Of a stretch of 64,000 nt of DNA, positions 1-11,365 are shown in pieces. Source of the stretch: Isoetes taiwanensis. Its lineage: Eukaryota > Streptophyta > Lycopodiopsida > Isoetales > Isoetaceae. A program made the translations under genes and the position numbers. The stretch is from assembly GCA_021234155.1 (NCBI GenBank), contig JAJEKV010000041.1, positions 4,704,829-4,768,828 of the forward strand, read 5' to 3'. How positions within the stretch are numbered: the first letter of the stretch is position 1; the number at the start of each line of letters is the position of its first letter. The notes below the pieces were generated by a model, which saw nothing but the letters and a program-made list of their open reading frames with translations, was not told where the DNA came from and did no database searches.

Positions 1-13
1 AGTAAGGATTCCC

Positions 14-81
14 CTCGTCGTCGTCGTCGTTGGTGATGTTGGTGTTGGTGGTGCTGCTGTTGGTGGTGCTGCTGTTGTTGT
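14..81. repeat. Trinucleotide microsatellite
   Basis: A run of CGT units passes into imperfect TGG/TGC/TTG triplets. Simple low-complexity DNA; no coding role is evident. Confidence 0.8.
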
Positions 82-1307
82 GATCCCACCCTTCGAGATG
101 GTTATGTATTTGATGTGATATGATGTGCTTATGTTTATGCGCTCCCGCAGCTAGGTTGATCCCAAGGGAGATGGGATGAATAACACGTCTATTCTTCCTA
201 CGTCAGACTCTTGCACACCATCAAGAATCTGACGTCAGTTAGACAGTCTAATGTTGGCGGGCTTGTACTGACAGGAGGGATCTCCGGTTCATATATGCTC
301 AGGGCATTGTACACGAGCAGGAGGCATCACACCTAGCCCTTAAAAGTTGTTAGAAAGTTTGTTTGCCTTTCGAACCAGCTGTGCAACAAAACTTTGTGGC
401 CTTAATCACGCTTCCGTCTTATATTTTGTTTCTCCTATTTATTTTCATAAACTCCCACTAGTTCGCCACACGAAAAAAAAACCCATATACACTCCTATTT
501 TTCAATAAAACTTTTTCTCCACAACAAAAAACTTGAGAAAACCATTTGCAAACGTAATAGGATTACCCAAATAAAAGACATCAGAGATATACTTGAGGAC
601 TTTATTTTATCATGATTTGGCTTGAGATGCGAAATTCATGATAAGACATTCAATGCTATCTTCATACAATCTAATTTGTTATAGCACGCATTTACAACTT
701 CAAACTATTAACGATCCATATTCTCTCGCCTCCAACACAGGAAACCCAACCCTAGGAAGCAGCATCGCTATGCGCCACTCAATTCTCAGATTGTCCGGTG
801 TTTTCATTCTGAACCAATTGACAAATGTTTTATGGTTGTACAAGTTGTTGAGCATATATTCAAGTGGCCATTTTAGATTTCACTGCAGACACAACAATAG
901 TCCTAAACACTAGCCATTTGTTTCAATTTCTAACTACGTTCTACTCCACTGTTTATAGCAATTTTGGACTCATCGATTCGATGCAAGAGTCATGCAAGAA
1001 ATATGACCACGTTGCAGGGTCTCTAAAATACTGTACATGAGCAATCTTTTATATCTGAGCCATGGCGGCTACACAAAATAAGGTGGAGATGATAGACATG
1101 TCCATGCAAACCTCCCATGAACACTTGTTGCAACATGATACTTCGCAGGCTGATACAGATTCATGTGATGCATTGTCATGGGGCTTGAATCATACAAATC
1201 CTTTGGCAACAACATGACCATCCTTGAAGATATACACCTCTTGCATAATACTGTGAATCAGATCTAGCGGCGAGTGAGAGCAGAAGTTAATGCAACACAA
1301 TCAAACC
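82..1307. other. Non-coding stretch, no gene recognised
   Basis: Only short ORFs without family resemblance are present. A 12-bp near-perfect hairpin lies at 201-234 (CGTCAGACTCTT pairing with AAGAATCTGACG). Sequence around 240-340 looks like retroelement untranslated DNA, but no terminal repeat or primer site supports that. Confidence 0.4.
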
Positions 1308-1309
1308 GG

Positions 1310-1700
1310 GGGAGCTCATATTGGGCAGGTGCCCAATTTGACCCATGGTGCACACGACAGACATGGTTAGGGGGCTCAAATTGAGTGGCCACCCAATTTA
1401 TTTTCCATGTTGTGCACAATGGACATGACTGGGGAGCTAAAAGTGGGTGCCCCCAATTTGGTTCCCATGTTGTGCGCAGTGGACATGACCGAGGATCTAG
1501 AATTGGTCATTCGCCCAATTTGGTTTGCCTGGTGCGCAATGTGCACATGAAGAGGGGAGCTCGGATTGGGGGGGCGCCTAGTTTAGTTCCACCGGTCTCT
1601 CCAGTAGTCATGGCTGAGGATTTCATAATGCGCGCCTGCCCAATTTCAACTCCCTAGTTATGATTCCTCAAATTGGGTGGTAGCTAAATTTGAATCAACA
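1310..1700. repeat. Degenerate ~65-70 bp minisatellite
   Basis: About five diverged units each carry a GGGAGCT-like start, an AATTGGGTGCCC-type core, a CCCAATTTGGTT-type continuation and a variant of GTTGTGCACAATGGACATGAC. An open reading frame crosses the units (1385-1657), but its residues simply repeat with the units, so I do not call a gene. Confidence 0.6.
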
Positions 1701-2320
1701 TGCGTGCCCGCCAAACATGGTCCCCAACAATGTCAGGGCAGAGAGTCGTCCTTGGCCATATGCCCGATTTGGACCCAACACTGAACCTGCAACCCTAAAT
1801 CCAACACTGAATTGGTACGCCACCCAGAGGCAGCCCATTCAATGCTAGCCTATTTGAGCAGGAGGGAGCTCAATCCTTCCACAAGGACAAGTCTATGTAG
1901 CTCCCTCGTAAGATGGAAGCCACATACACTATATCACTAGTACCAAACAAAAGATGACTTCGTCATGTTTTTACAACATGAAAACATTATTTCGAACTCA
2001 GACAACACTACCACAACTATAAAACCACACTTCTAAACTAAGATTTCCTTGGGGGTGTGTTGCGCCATGTAACTTCTTCGTTATCTGGAGACGATCAACT
2101 ATATTGGTGAGCGTCCAAGAATTGGAGATTCAAATGCAGAAAGCAATAGATGTATTCTGGTTGCGCGGAAGAATAATAATAAAGTTCTCCTTCAAATTCA
2201 AATTCAAATCCCCAAAATTCATTCTTTGTAATAAATCTAATTTGAATTTCAAATTTGAATTGTGAGGACCCTCATTATGAATTTCAATTTCACAAGACTT
2301 TCTCCAAGGACACAGGACTT

Positions 2321-2440
2321 GCCATGTGGTGCTCTGCTATTTATGGACGCAAGATCGCCATGTGGCGCCCGGTCACCCCATCATTTATGGGCTACATGGA
2401 CCTGCCATGTGGCGCCCCATTATTTATGGACTACAAGGGT
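2321..2440. repeat. Three-copy short tandem repeat
   Basis: GCCATGTGG starts units at 2321, 2357 and 2404. Each continues through GCGCCC-rich sequence to a version of ATTTATGGACTACA. The ORF crossing it (2255-2665) has repetitive composition and no recognisable domain. Confidence 0.6.
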
Positions 2441-2849
2441 CCATTTTTAACAGAAGGTTGCCATTTGTCACAACGCTGTGGGACCTCATTGCATGTCTAC
2501 TTTGAAAAGATGCTTTTGTCATTTCTGAAAAGCTCCCCTCTCGATGCCTATAAGCTCCCCTTCCAAAGAAGACGCTCTGTACCCTTGTTGTCGCTTGCAT
2601 CTATGTCAAGGCACACATCCACATCACGGCGCCACATCTTCTTGTCGATTGTTGTCGATCACTGATGGAAAGTCGCCCCACCAAGTATCTCTTCCCAGAG
2701 TGGCATCTATTCTATCCTATATCTCTTTGCTCATTGCTTGAAAACAAGCCTGCATCTTCTGCATCTGACAAGCCTATCTGGCAAGTTGCTGCCATTGACC
2801 ACAATTTTCCCTTTAAGTGCCTCTTTTAGAAGTTCCTTCCCTTGGCCAC

Positions 2850-3457
2850 ACCTGGCAAATTGGGCGCCCACCCATTTTGGCCCCAGGATTGTGCGTCTGC
2901 TTCCTTTGCCTGGAGGAAAACAATTGGGGTAAATTGGGTGCCCGCCCATTTTGCCTCCAAGATTGTGCATCTGCATCCTCGCATGGGAAGAAATAGGTCC
3001 AAAATTGGCAGGTGCCCAAATTCCCCTTCAAATTCCTCTCTGGGAAGTTAAAACCCTTGATCTAGAGACCTTGCCTAGAGACCACCAGAAGTAGCAAATT
3101 GGGCGCCCGCCCAATTTCCCTTTTAAGTGCCTCTTTTATTCCCTTGGCCACACCTGGCAGATTGGGCGCCGGCCCATTTTGGACCCAAGATTGTTTTGCA
3201 TCCTTGCATGGGGAGAAACAGCGGCAAATTGGGCGCCCTTCAAGTTCCTCTCTGAGAAGTTCAAACCCTTGACCTAGAGACCACGAGAAGTGGCAAATTG
3301 GGCGCCCCCACCCCCCCTTCGTTTTCCCTTTCGGTCAAATTGGGCACCCGCCAATTTTGGCCCCAGGATTGTGCATCTGCTTCCCTTGCCTTGCCTGGAG
3401 GGAAACAGTAGGGGCAAATTGGGCACCCGCCGATTTTCCCCAAGATCGTGCATCTGC
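2850..3457. repeat. GC-palindrome minisatellite (AAATTGGGCGCCCGCCC)
   Basis: The self-complementary core AAATTGGGCGCCCGCCCA occurs about eight times in variant form (near 2857, 2929, 3098, 3160, 3226, 3295, 3346, 3417). Several copies are followed by a variant of TTTTGGCCCCAAGATTGTGC and a CATCTGC/CTTGCCTGGAGG segment. A longer unit containing CCTTGACCTAGAGACC is present twice (about 3055 and 3270). No gene is called. The array ends where the tandem duplication starts. Confidence 0.65.
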
Positions 3458-6120
3458 ACAATTTAAAAGAAAATTTTGCAATCTATTATGTAAAAAACTA
3501 CTTGTCGCTAAGAAAGTTGGACCCATATATCTCTCCATTGAAGAATGGTTGAAGGACCAACACATTGGAAGTTGACGTGACATGTTTCAGAGGTTTTCTG
3601 CATCATTAGCATGGAGGTGCTAAAATAAAAAAAGTCATAGCCCATACTAGCCGACCAACTACATCTGCACCACTATCCAGCTCTACAAACAAATCAAGTA
3701 CAATGTTTCTAAAAAGGAATACTAGTGGATACCCTACACTTAAGTTGTATAATGTTCTAACATAATATTTGCAACTTGAGGATGGCCATAGTGCCTCTGT
3801 GGACTTCACAGATCCCAACTAGAAGTCAACCTTTATGAACATAAGCAGCATGTGGATCACAATTGAGATTATTGAGTAGGTACATAACGCAACTTGTAAG
3901 CGAACCATTGTCTTACCTACAACCAACTTCGTAGTCTAATACCATGCACGCAAAGTCTTCATGGGATCTTGAAAATGTATTCTCATTTACACTAGGGAAA
4001 AAAGAACAGTAGACTCTGCAATCCCCTGCTGGGCCATGTCTTTGGATCTTTCACTAACTGGACATGTTTCCAACTTTCTGGAGATTTCTTTGATGCAGTA
4101 GAGCGGATCCTCCTCCTAGATGGCATTGCAATTCTGTCCATTCTCAGCTGTAGTGATATATAATACCGAAGACATAATTGTTCTGGTTCAGACATAATCT
4201 TTTAAGCATCATGCCTGCACGTCTAAATGTATCTATCTGATGCACATGCAAAAACCTCCAAATTAGACAAGGTTTAACAAAAACTCACCTACAAAACCTA
4301 CTGGGCAGAAACACTTGTTGTGGTAAGGAAATACAAACATTAACAGCTCCAAAGGCCATTCCTAGAACCAACAAAGATCATAACCACTTACTGTTGATGT
4401 AATATATCAAAAAGAAACTTATAAAGCTCAAACTAGAAAAACTAACCTCAAAATATTTCTCTTCATGCTTCTGCAGCAGCTGCTCTTCATATTTCTGTTC
4501 TGCTTGAATGAGTGTTTCTTCATTCTTTGTTACCATAGACATTGGACGGGGTCCTCATCTTTAATTACGCATGCCCAGCTTTGAGAAGAAGCAAAGGCAT
4601 AGAAAACACATGGTGTGAATATGACATGAATTAATATGAGCAGTGGATATGAGCGGAACGAAACTCTTCTATTGATGTCTCCCCTTTTTTAACCAACTCT
4701 GCTGCATATCAAAGTGCTAGACCGTATGAACTGTATAAAAGACAGTGTGTGAGGGCCCATACCCAAGACCAGTAGCTAAAGAGATCCAATATTCTGTCAG
4801 CTGCAACATACTAGAATGTCAGCATTTTTTCCATCCAATATTATTGGAACATATTGATGCATAAATTGCTGGCAAATATCATAGATATCTTCTCAATCTC
4901 ATGGCTGATGTTCCAGAGTCTACCTTGGCAGTTGCCTTTTAACCCATTTAACAATGTCCTCATTCTTGGCGGCCTGCATCAAAAGAACTAAATTAGGCTT
5001 CACATCACCATGTACAGTAGGAAGAGTGCACTGATTATGAAGGAATGTTAATGCGACGATATGCTGCATTGCACAGTTCAAGACATGTCCTTCCTGTCGA
5101 GAAGCCTCTTGCAAATAGACCACATGTTCTAACTACATGTGCTATTAACAGGCCCTCAACATGTCTATATCACCTACCACAAATTTTAAATATACATAAT
5201 TGACTGTTCCAGCACAGGTAAATTATAACAGTCAGCTTCATCAAATATATTTAGAAGAAAGATTCCTGCATATTAAACGGAGAGTAATTCAATTTCATTT
5301 GAACTGTAAAGGGTTGCAGGGCATTCGTGGAAATTTGTTGAAAGCATGGATTTGTTACCTGCATTAGATTAGTTGCCTGAAATTGAAAGCATGGATTTTA
5401 CCTCCTTGTTTAGAAGCTCCAGCCCTTCTAATCCTTCTGTTTGCCATCTAGGATCTTAAATCCGGACAACTTCTCGGCAGCATGTTTCCCTGTTTTTAGA
5501 GTCTTTTTATTTGGATGTAACCGTGGTGGAACCCCAGTGGATGATAATACATGGTCTAAGAGCTCCAGATGCGCCATAGCCAGATCCGTCGTTATGTGCT
5601 TCCACTGTTGTCTTCCTCTTTGGGATCTAATAATGGAACAACGACCACCATCACCACCCACTGCCGCCCTCCTCATCACCACCATCACGGCCAGGACTAT
5701 GGCCATTGCCTGTTTGTATCGAGAAAAGGATCAGTATTACTTAATCCAGTTCAAGGATTTAATCCTTTTCAACGCAAATTTAGCCTTGAAAAGGCAGGCT
5801 CCTGTTTCAGTTTTAAAGGAAAACGCAGACGTCTACCTTTTGACAAAGGCAAGAAAAAGAATTATAAAAAATCACCAAGTACCCAACAGAACACACCCCA
5901 ACAATGTCTGTTGCAATTTGGTTCTTATTGTTCTTAGCGGTCACAGAGGCCAAGGAAGTAGGAAAGATTATCCGTAAACAAAATGGTTATATTGAGGTTG
6001 AGGTTGAGGCCAACGAAGTAGAGATTTTGTGGCCTAAACAAAATGTGGAGAGGTGGATGATAGAGACAGAAAGGCATGACATTGACTATGTGTTTGAAAA
6101 TGTGACCTTCTATTTTGGTT
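3458..6120. repeat. Tandem segmental duplication, copy 1
   Basis: This 2.66-kb block is nearly identical to 6592-9208. Copy 1 has about 42 bp near 4121-4162 that copy 2 lacks, and other small indels separate the two. It ends exactly inside the aspartic-protease-like reading frame, so copy 1 keeps only the start of that gene. The 471-bp spacer (6121-6591) contains no recognisable gene. Confidence 0.93.
4920..5123 (-). pseudogene. Possible receptor-kinase-like exon remnants (copy 1)
   Basis: An open frame on the minus strand reads a leucine-rich stretch, then VHGDVKP followed by a leucine run. This resembles the catalytic loop (subdomain VIb) of plant receptor-like kinases. After what looks like a CAG acceptor, the frame continues with EDIVKWVKRQL, which resembles the segment near subdomain X. 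In a real kinase these motifs are about 80 residues apart; here they almost touch, so if kinase-derived it is deleted and non-functional. The frame ends at a GT donor-like site. Chance resemblance is possible. Confidence 0.25.
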
Positions 6121-6146
6121 CTATTGATATGCATCTCTTGGAATAG
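5904..6146 (+). pseudogene. Truncated aspartic-protease-like gene start
   Basis: The frame begins with a signal-peptide-like stretch (MSVAIWFLLFLAVTEA) and is identical in plan to the first 72 residues of the 8992-9735 gene. It breaks at the duplication boundary immediately after FYFG, then gains about eight unrelated residues and a stop. It lacks the FGC-type core and everything after it, so it is a dead duplicate. Confidence 0.7.
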
Positions 6147-6591
6147 TCTTCAAATGTGAGCTCATGACAGAGCTCCAAAGCTTACATTTACAGATCAGAT
6201 GTAGGATAGGCATCAGCAATGTTGCGGGAGTACAAATTGGGTTATTCACAGCTTGCATTATTGGTTCATGAGTTTCCAAAGTACACCATAAAGCATGATA
6301 AAAACATCCATGGAAGAGATCCACAAGATCCCAAAGCATCCGGACTGAACATGAAGACCAGGTGGTTAAGGATGACATGCTTTGAGAATGTGGTGCATAA
6401 GCACACAAAGCATCAGGATCTGCTTCGAAACCATCTGCATATATAAGAAACCATGGCCTTGCTCTTTTTCCCCAATAGTTCAAAATTAGTGCACTCGAAA
6501 CAAACGATTGAATGCTTTGTATCCCTACAATATGGCAACGGCATATATTAGACATTCTTACAGAAATTTCCTGCCTTGCCAGATAAATTTT

Positions 6592-9208
6592 ACAATTTAA
6601 AAGAAAACTTGTCGCTAAGAAAGTTGGACCCATATATCTCTCCATTGAAGAATGGTTGAAGGACCAACACAATGGAGCTGACGTGACATGTTTCAGAGGT
6701 TTTCTGCATCATTAGCATGGAGGTGCTAAAATAAAAAAAAGTCATAGCCCATACTAGCCCACCAACTACTTCTGCACCACTATCCAGCTCTACAAACAAA
6801 TCAAGTACAATGTTTCTAAAAAGGAATACTAGTGGATACCCTACACTTAAGTTGTATAATGTTCCAACATAATATTTGCAACTTGAGGATGGCCATAGTG
6901 CCTCTGTGGACTTGACAGATCCCAACTAGAGTCAACCTTTATGAACATAAGCAGCATGTGGATCACAATTGAGATTATTGAGTAGGTACATAACGCAACT
7001 TGTAAGCGAACCATTGTCTTACTTACAACCAACTTCGTAGTCTAATACCATGCACACAAAGTCTTCATGGGATCTTGAAAATGTATTCTCATTTACACTA
7101 GGGAAAAAAGAACAGTAGACTCTGCAATCCCCTGCTGGGCCACGTCTTTGGATCTTTCACTAACTGGACATGTTTCCAACTTTCTGGAGATTTCTTTGAT
7201 GCAGTAGAGCGGATCCTCCTCCTAGACATAATACCGAAGACATAATTGTTCTGGTTCAGACATAATCTTTTAAGCATCATGCCTGCACGTCTAAATGTAT
7301 CTATCTGATGCACATGCAAAAACCTCCAAATTAGACAAGGTTTAACAAAAAATCACTTACAAAACCTACTGGGCAGAAACACTTGTTGTGGTAAGGAAAT
7401 ACAAATATTAACAGCTCCAAAGGCCATTCCTAGAACCAACAAAGATCATAACCACTTACTGTTGATGTAATATATCAAAAAGAAACTTATAAAGCTAAAA
7501 CTAGAAAAACTAACCTCAAAATATTTCTCTTCATGCTTCTGCAGCAGCTGCTCTTCATATTTCTGTTCTGCTTGAATGAGTGTTTCTTCATTCTTTGTTA
7601 CCATAGACATTGGACGGGGTCCCCATCTTTAATTACGCATGCCCAGCTTTGAGAAGAAGCAAAGGCATAGAAAACACATGGTGTGAATATGACATGAATT
7701 AATATGAGCAGTGGATATGAGCGGGAACGAAACTCTTCTATTGATGTCTCCCCTTTTTTAACCAACTCTGCTGCATATCAAAGTGCTAGACCGTATGAAC
7801 TGTATAAAAGACAGTGTGTGAGGGCCCATACCCAAGACCAGTAGCTAAAGAGATCCAATATTCTGTCAGCTGCAACATACTAGAATGTCAGCATTTTTTC
7901 CCTTCCAAACCATCCAATATTATTGGAACATATTGACGCATAAATTGCTGGCAAATATCATAGATATCTTCTCAATCTCATGGCTGATGTTCCAGAGTCT
8001 ACCTTGGCAGTTGCCTTTTAACCCATTTAACAATGTCCTCATTCTTGGCGGCCTGCATCAAAAGAACTAAATTAGGCTTCACATCACCATGTACAGTAGG
8101 AGGAGTGCACTGATTATGAAGGAATGTTAATGCGACGATATGCTGCATTGCACAGTTCAAGACATGTCCTTCCTGTCGAGAAGCCTCTTGCAATAGACCA
8201 CATGTTCTAACTACATGTGCTATTAACAGGCCCTCAACATGTCTATATCACCTAACACAAATTTTAAATATACATAATTGACTGTTCCAGACAGTCAGCT
8301 TCATCAAATATATTTAGAAGAAAGATTCCTGCATATTAAACGGAGAGTAATTCAATTTCATTTGAACTGTAAAGGGTTGCAGGGCATTCGTGGAAATTTG
8401 TTGAAAGCATGGATTTGTTACCTGCATTACATTAGTTGCCTGAAATTGAAAGCATGGATTTTACCTCCTTGTTTAGAAGCTCCAGCCCTTCTAATCCTTC
8501 TGTTTGCCATCTAGGATCTTAAATCCGGACAACTTCTCGGCAGCATGTTTCCCTGTTTTTATTGGTTTAGAGTCTTTTTATTTGAACCCCATTTGGATGT
8601 AACCGTGGTGGAACCCCAGTGGATGATAATACATGGTCTAAGAGCTCCAGAGGCGCCATAGCCAGATCCGTCGTTATGTGCTTCCACTGTTGTCTTCCTC
8701 TTTGGGATCTAATAATGGAACAACGACCACCATCACCACCATTACCATCCACTGCCGCCCTCCTCATCACCACCATCACAGGCCAGGACTATGGCCATTG
8801 CCTGTTTGTATCGAGAAAAGGATCAGTATTAATCCAGTTCAAGGATTTAATCCTTTTCAACGCAAATTTAGCCTTGAAAAGGCAGGCTCCTGTTTCAGTT
8901 TTAAAGGAAAACGCAGACGTCTACCTTTTGACAAAGGCAAGAAAAAGAATTATAAAAAATCACCAAGTACCCAACAGAACACACCCCAACAATGTCTGTT
9001 GCAATTTGGTTCTTATTGTTCTTAGCGGTCACAGAGGCCAAGGAAGTAGGAAATATTATCCGTAAACAAAATGGTTATATTGAGGTTGAGGTTGAGGCCA
9101 ACGAAGTAGAGATTTTGTGGCCTAAACAAAATGTGGAGAGGTGGATGATAGAGACAGAAAGGCATGACATTGACTATGTGTTTGAAAATGTGACCTTCTA
9201 TTTTGGTT
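6592..9208. repeat. Tandem segmental duplication, copy 2
   Basis: Second copy of the 3458-6120 block in direct orientation. It runs directly into the downstream half of the protease-like reading frame, so this copy is likely the parental arrangement and copy 1 the truncated duplicate. Confidence 0.93.
7999..8193 (-). pseudogene. Possible receptor-kinase-like exon remnants (copy 2)
   Basis: Duplicate of the frame at 4920-5123 with the same VHGDVKP and IVKWVKRQL signatures, one leucine-to-proline type change and a small shift at its start. Preservation of the frame only reflects the recent duplication. It carries the same uncertainty as copy 1. Confidence 0.25.
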
Positions 9209-9735
9209 GTGAACCTAGCAGAATCACTATTGGATGCGCGCGTACTGAAATCAGTGATTCTTATCATCCTGATGCTCTTCTGAAACTAATGCCTAATCCC
9301 CCTACGTTGCTTTTCAACCGTACACTCTCCTATTGTCTTACCCACCACAAGCGCTCTCCAAAAAACATGGTCCTCTTTGGTCCCCAAATCCACCGCCCAC
9401 CTATTCCTCTTCTTAGCAACTCCCAGTTCTTTCATGATATGCAAAGCATCATTGTCGGATATACTACCATCTCGAGATGCAAAGCCCCTTTACCTCTCAA
9501 CTATTCTTTTAAATATAGTGATAAGATCCCCTACATTGAGGAAAGTGCTTATTGGCATCTAATAGATGCACATCTTGTGCCTATTTGCTTTGATGTTCTA
9601 GAGACTCTCAATGGTGTCCCTTACCTCACTTTCCAATTTCGAGGTGCTCCATATAAACCTTCACTTCTGACATCAGACGATCAAGCAATCATCAAACAAT
9701 CCCTGCTCTTATTGGCAATTGCACGTTTGCCATAA
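8992..9735 (+). CDS. Secretory A1-type (nepenthesin-like) aspartic-protease fragment
   Basis: The 247-residue product starts with a predicted signal peptide (about 16 residues). Spacing of a FGC motif (about 72-84), a FNRTLSYCL motif (about 107-115, matching FSYCL of plant A1 peptidases), a later VLFG segment and an AYWHL-type helix fits the plant nepenthesin-like family, secreted or vacuolar proteases of about 400-480 residues. The N-terminal D-T/S-G half is absent. The second catalytic site, expected just before AYWHL, reads SDKIPY instead of D-S/T-G. I therefore infer an inactive remnant or a non-protease derivative. The frame is intact over its length. A third copy lies inverted at the right edge of the window. 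The family call rests on motif spacing, not on a search. Confidence 0.5.
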   Translation: MSVAIWFLLFLAVTEAKEVGNIIRKQNGYIEVEVEANEVEILWPKQNVERWMIETERHDIDYVFENVTFYFGCEPSRITIGCARTEISDSYHPDALLKLMPNPPTLLFNRTLSYCLTHHKRSPKNMVLFGPQIHRPPIPLLSNSQFFHDMQSIIVGYTTISRCKAPLPLNYSFKYSDKIPYIEESAYWHLIDAHLVPICFDVLETLNGVPYLTFQFRGAPYKPSLLTSDDQAIIKQSLLLLAIARLP

Positions 9736-10736
9736 CTCTGCTTGCCAAAACTGGATGAAATTAGTTGTGTTTCATGCAACTCTAGTCTCTTTACATCTGT
9801 ATACCACCAACCAACACTCTAGTCCCTTCACATCTGTCCATTTCTCTATAGTACCAACCAAGACTCAAAGTAATCAGTCAAGAGGAAATTTCCTACATTT
9901 AGAGGAACAAGTTGTTCCAATGATCTATGATTTATGAATTTTTACAAAATTTAGATCATATTTTTCTTCAAATTGTGGGTGTATTGTGTATCCCTTCCTT
10001 CAACAAAAAAAAAGAAATACAAACTAGCAAAAAGGCCCTCCAGGGGTTGCATCCGAGCAAGATCAAGCTAAAAATTATCAAGAAAAGCCAAACAAGGTAC
10101 CCAAGAGTTTCTCATCTTGAGGTTGATAAATTAAGGTGAAAGTATAAGGGGCCAGCATTTATTGTCACTTATTATATATCCTTCATATATTGATGTAAAA
10201 ATTGTTTGCTACAAGCATGTGCATAAGATGGCAACGGTTTTTCCCCAGTGGGGTTTTTTAATCCGGGCCATGGTGCTCACGGGCTTCGGCCCATGCAATG
10301 TATTTTTGTTTTCTTTGTACTTGTGGTCGCATGTCCTTCGTGACGCTGCCTTTGTGGTGCGACGTAAAAATATACTTCCTTCCTTCCTTCCTTCCTTCCT
10401 TTTAGTTTTCACATCCCAATGCACTTTTAACCCATTAAAATAGACATGCATGTAGGCATTGCAACAAGGGAAAATAAGCAATCTTCGAGCATATTGACAA
10501 TGCAGCATGTCAAAGTGACCAAACCTTGAAGACTAATTTTCATGTTGGTTAACAAGTCCCCATGCATACGATATAATAGGAAACATTTCCCTTTCTCATA
10601 TTGTTGCCATTTTATTATTCCAAAAAAATGGCAATATTTATACTTAAAGCATAGCCTAATGTAGACAAGTACAAATAGACTGTGTATAGTGAGAGAAACC
10701 TTTAATCCCTTTTTAGGGGGGCAAACCCTCGCTTAT
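9736..10736. other. Non-coding part of the left arm
   Basis: No gene recognised. Apart from the insertion at 10228-10400 the sequence is duplicated in the right arm. Short ORFs here show no family features. Confidence 0.5.
10228..10400. mobile_element. 173-bp left-arm-only insertion ending in a TTCC run
   Basis: The right arm has only five bases (ACTCT on the left-arm strand) where the left arm has 173. The block contains a short hairpin (CCCC-AGT-GGGG inside T-runs) reminiscent of copia LTR R-region sequence, then a GC-rich part, and ends in a tandem TTCC microsatellite (about 10377-10400). No target duplication is clear, so it may be an insertion on the left or a deletion on the right. Confidence 0.45.
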
Positions 10737-11110
10737 GTGGGTTTGCGGCATATCCTAGGTATATGCTGGAATATACCTAGGATATGATGGTGACTGCTCC
10801 AAACCCATTGTTCCCTGTAAATTGGCGGTCTCGTGCGTTTCTGGATGGCGGATGTTGCAACCGGGTAACTAGGCATGAATGATGCTTGATAACGGACTAC
10901 TCCTATGTCGTTTTGCAAATATATTTTTTTTTGAAGGACGAAAGCCAAAAAGTTTATTAATCAGATAAAAAATACAAAATTTACATGTCTCATCTAACTG
11001 TGTAAGCACAAAAAGATGCCACAAGAGCACGAGCCTGGAGCACAATGTACTTACTCCTAAATAGGAGACTAACGATGAGAATCAATTTGAAGATACTGAA
11101 TCCAGATGCA
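10737..11110 (-). mobile_element. 5'-truncated LINE 3' end (left arm)
   Basis: On the minus strand this reads LINE 3'-untranslated sequence, an A-run (T-run near 10922-10931 on plus) preceded by CTTTTTGGCTTTCGTCCTTC, then about 190 bp ending in a 16-bp perfect hairpin. The same tail occurs at 19430-19704 and in the right arm. The last matches beyond it (about 11016-11110) also match 50649-50745, placing it in the same LINE family. Confidence 0.7.
10749..10786. repeat. Perfect 16-bp hairpin at LINE tail
   Basis: CATATCCTAGGTATAT, a 6-nt loop, then its exact reverse complement. Identical hairpins are at 19441-19478 and 62683-62720. It may be the structured 3' end recognised by the LINE reverse transcriptase (inference). 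Confidence 0.85.
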
Positions 11111-11365
11111 TTCCAAGCAAGATTTCATTAATTAGAGAAATTTCATTTTCTCGTTTGACCACGAAATAGGTCGCGATCACCTCGGGCAAAGTAAAAAATG
11201 GTTGTAAGCAAGCACAATGAAGCGTTTAAAATTAGTAAATCAGCTCAATAAAATTATAATCGCCAAAAATCGTCTGTACACTTATGGCCTCGAGGTCGGA
11301 TGACATTAATTATTAAGTTCAAAAAGCATTACTAATGCTCCCAAAGATCGCCGTGGCGAAAGTTT
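11111..11365. other. Arm sequence between LINE and LTR
   Basis: No gene. It contains motifs similar to the adjacent LTR end (GGTCGCGATC, and a repeat of TTTGGACAAGTAA-type sequence), so the LTR may extend into it. The inner LTR copy at 15775 lacks this part. Confidence 0.35.

Noticed and set aside
2255-2976. ORFs across 2255-2976 on both strands
   Set aside because: Their sequence follows the repeat units, with no protein family signal.
5441-5977. Plus-strand ORFs of 122-178 codons (and 8619-9065)
   Set aside because: Several frames are open across the same duplicated DNA, with His-rich low-complexity segments and no recognisable domain. They may include the leader of the protease-like gene.
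10377-10400. TTCC run as a SINE tail
   Set aside because: No A/B box promoter or target duplication could be identified around the 173-bp block.
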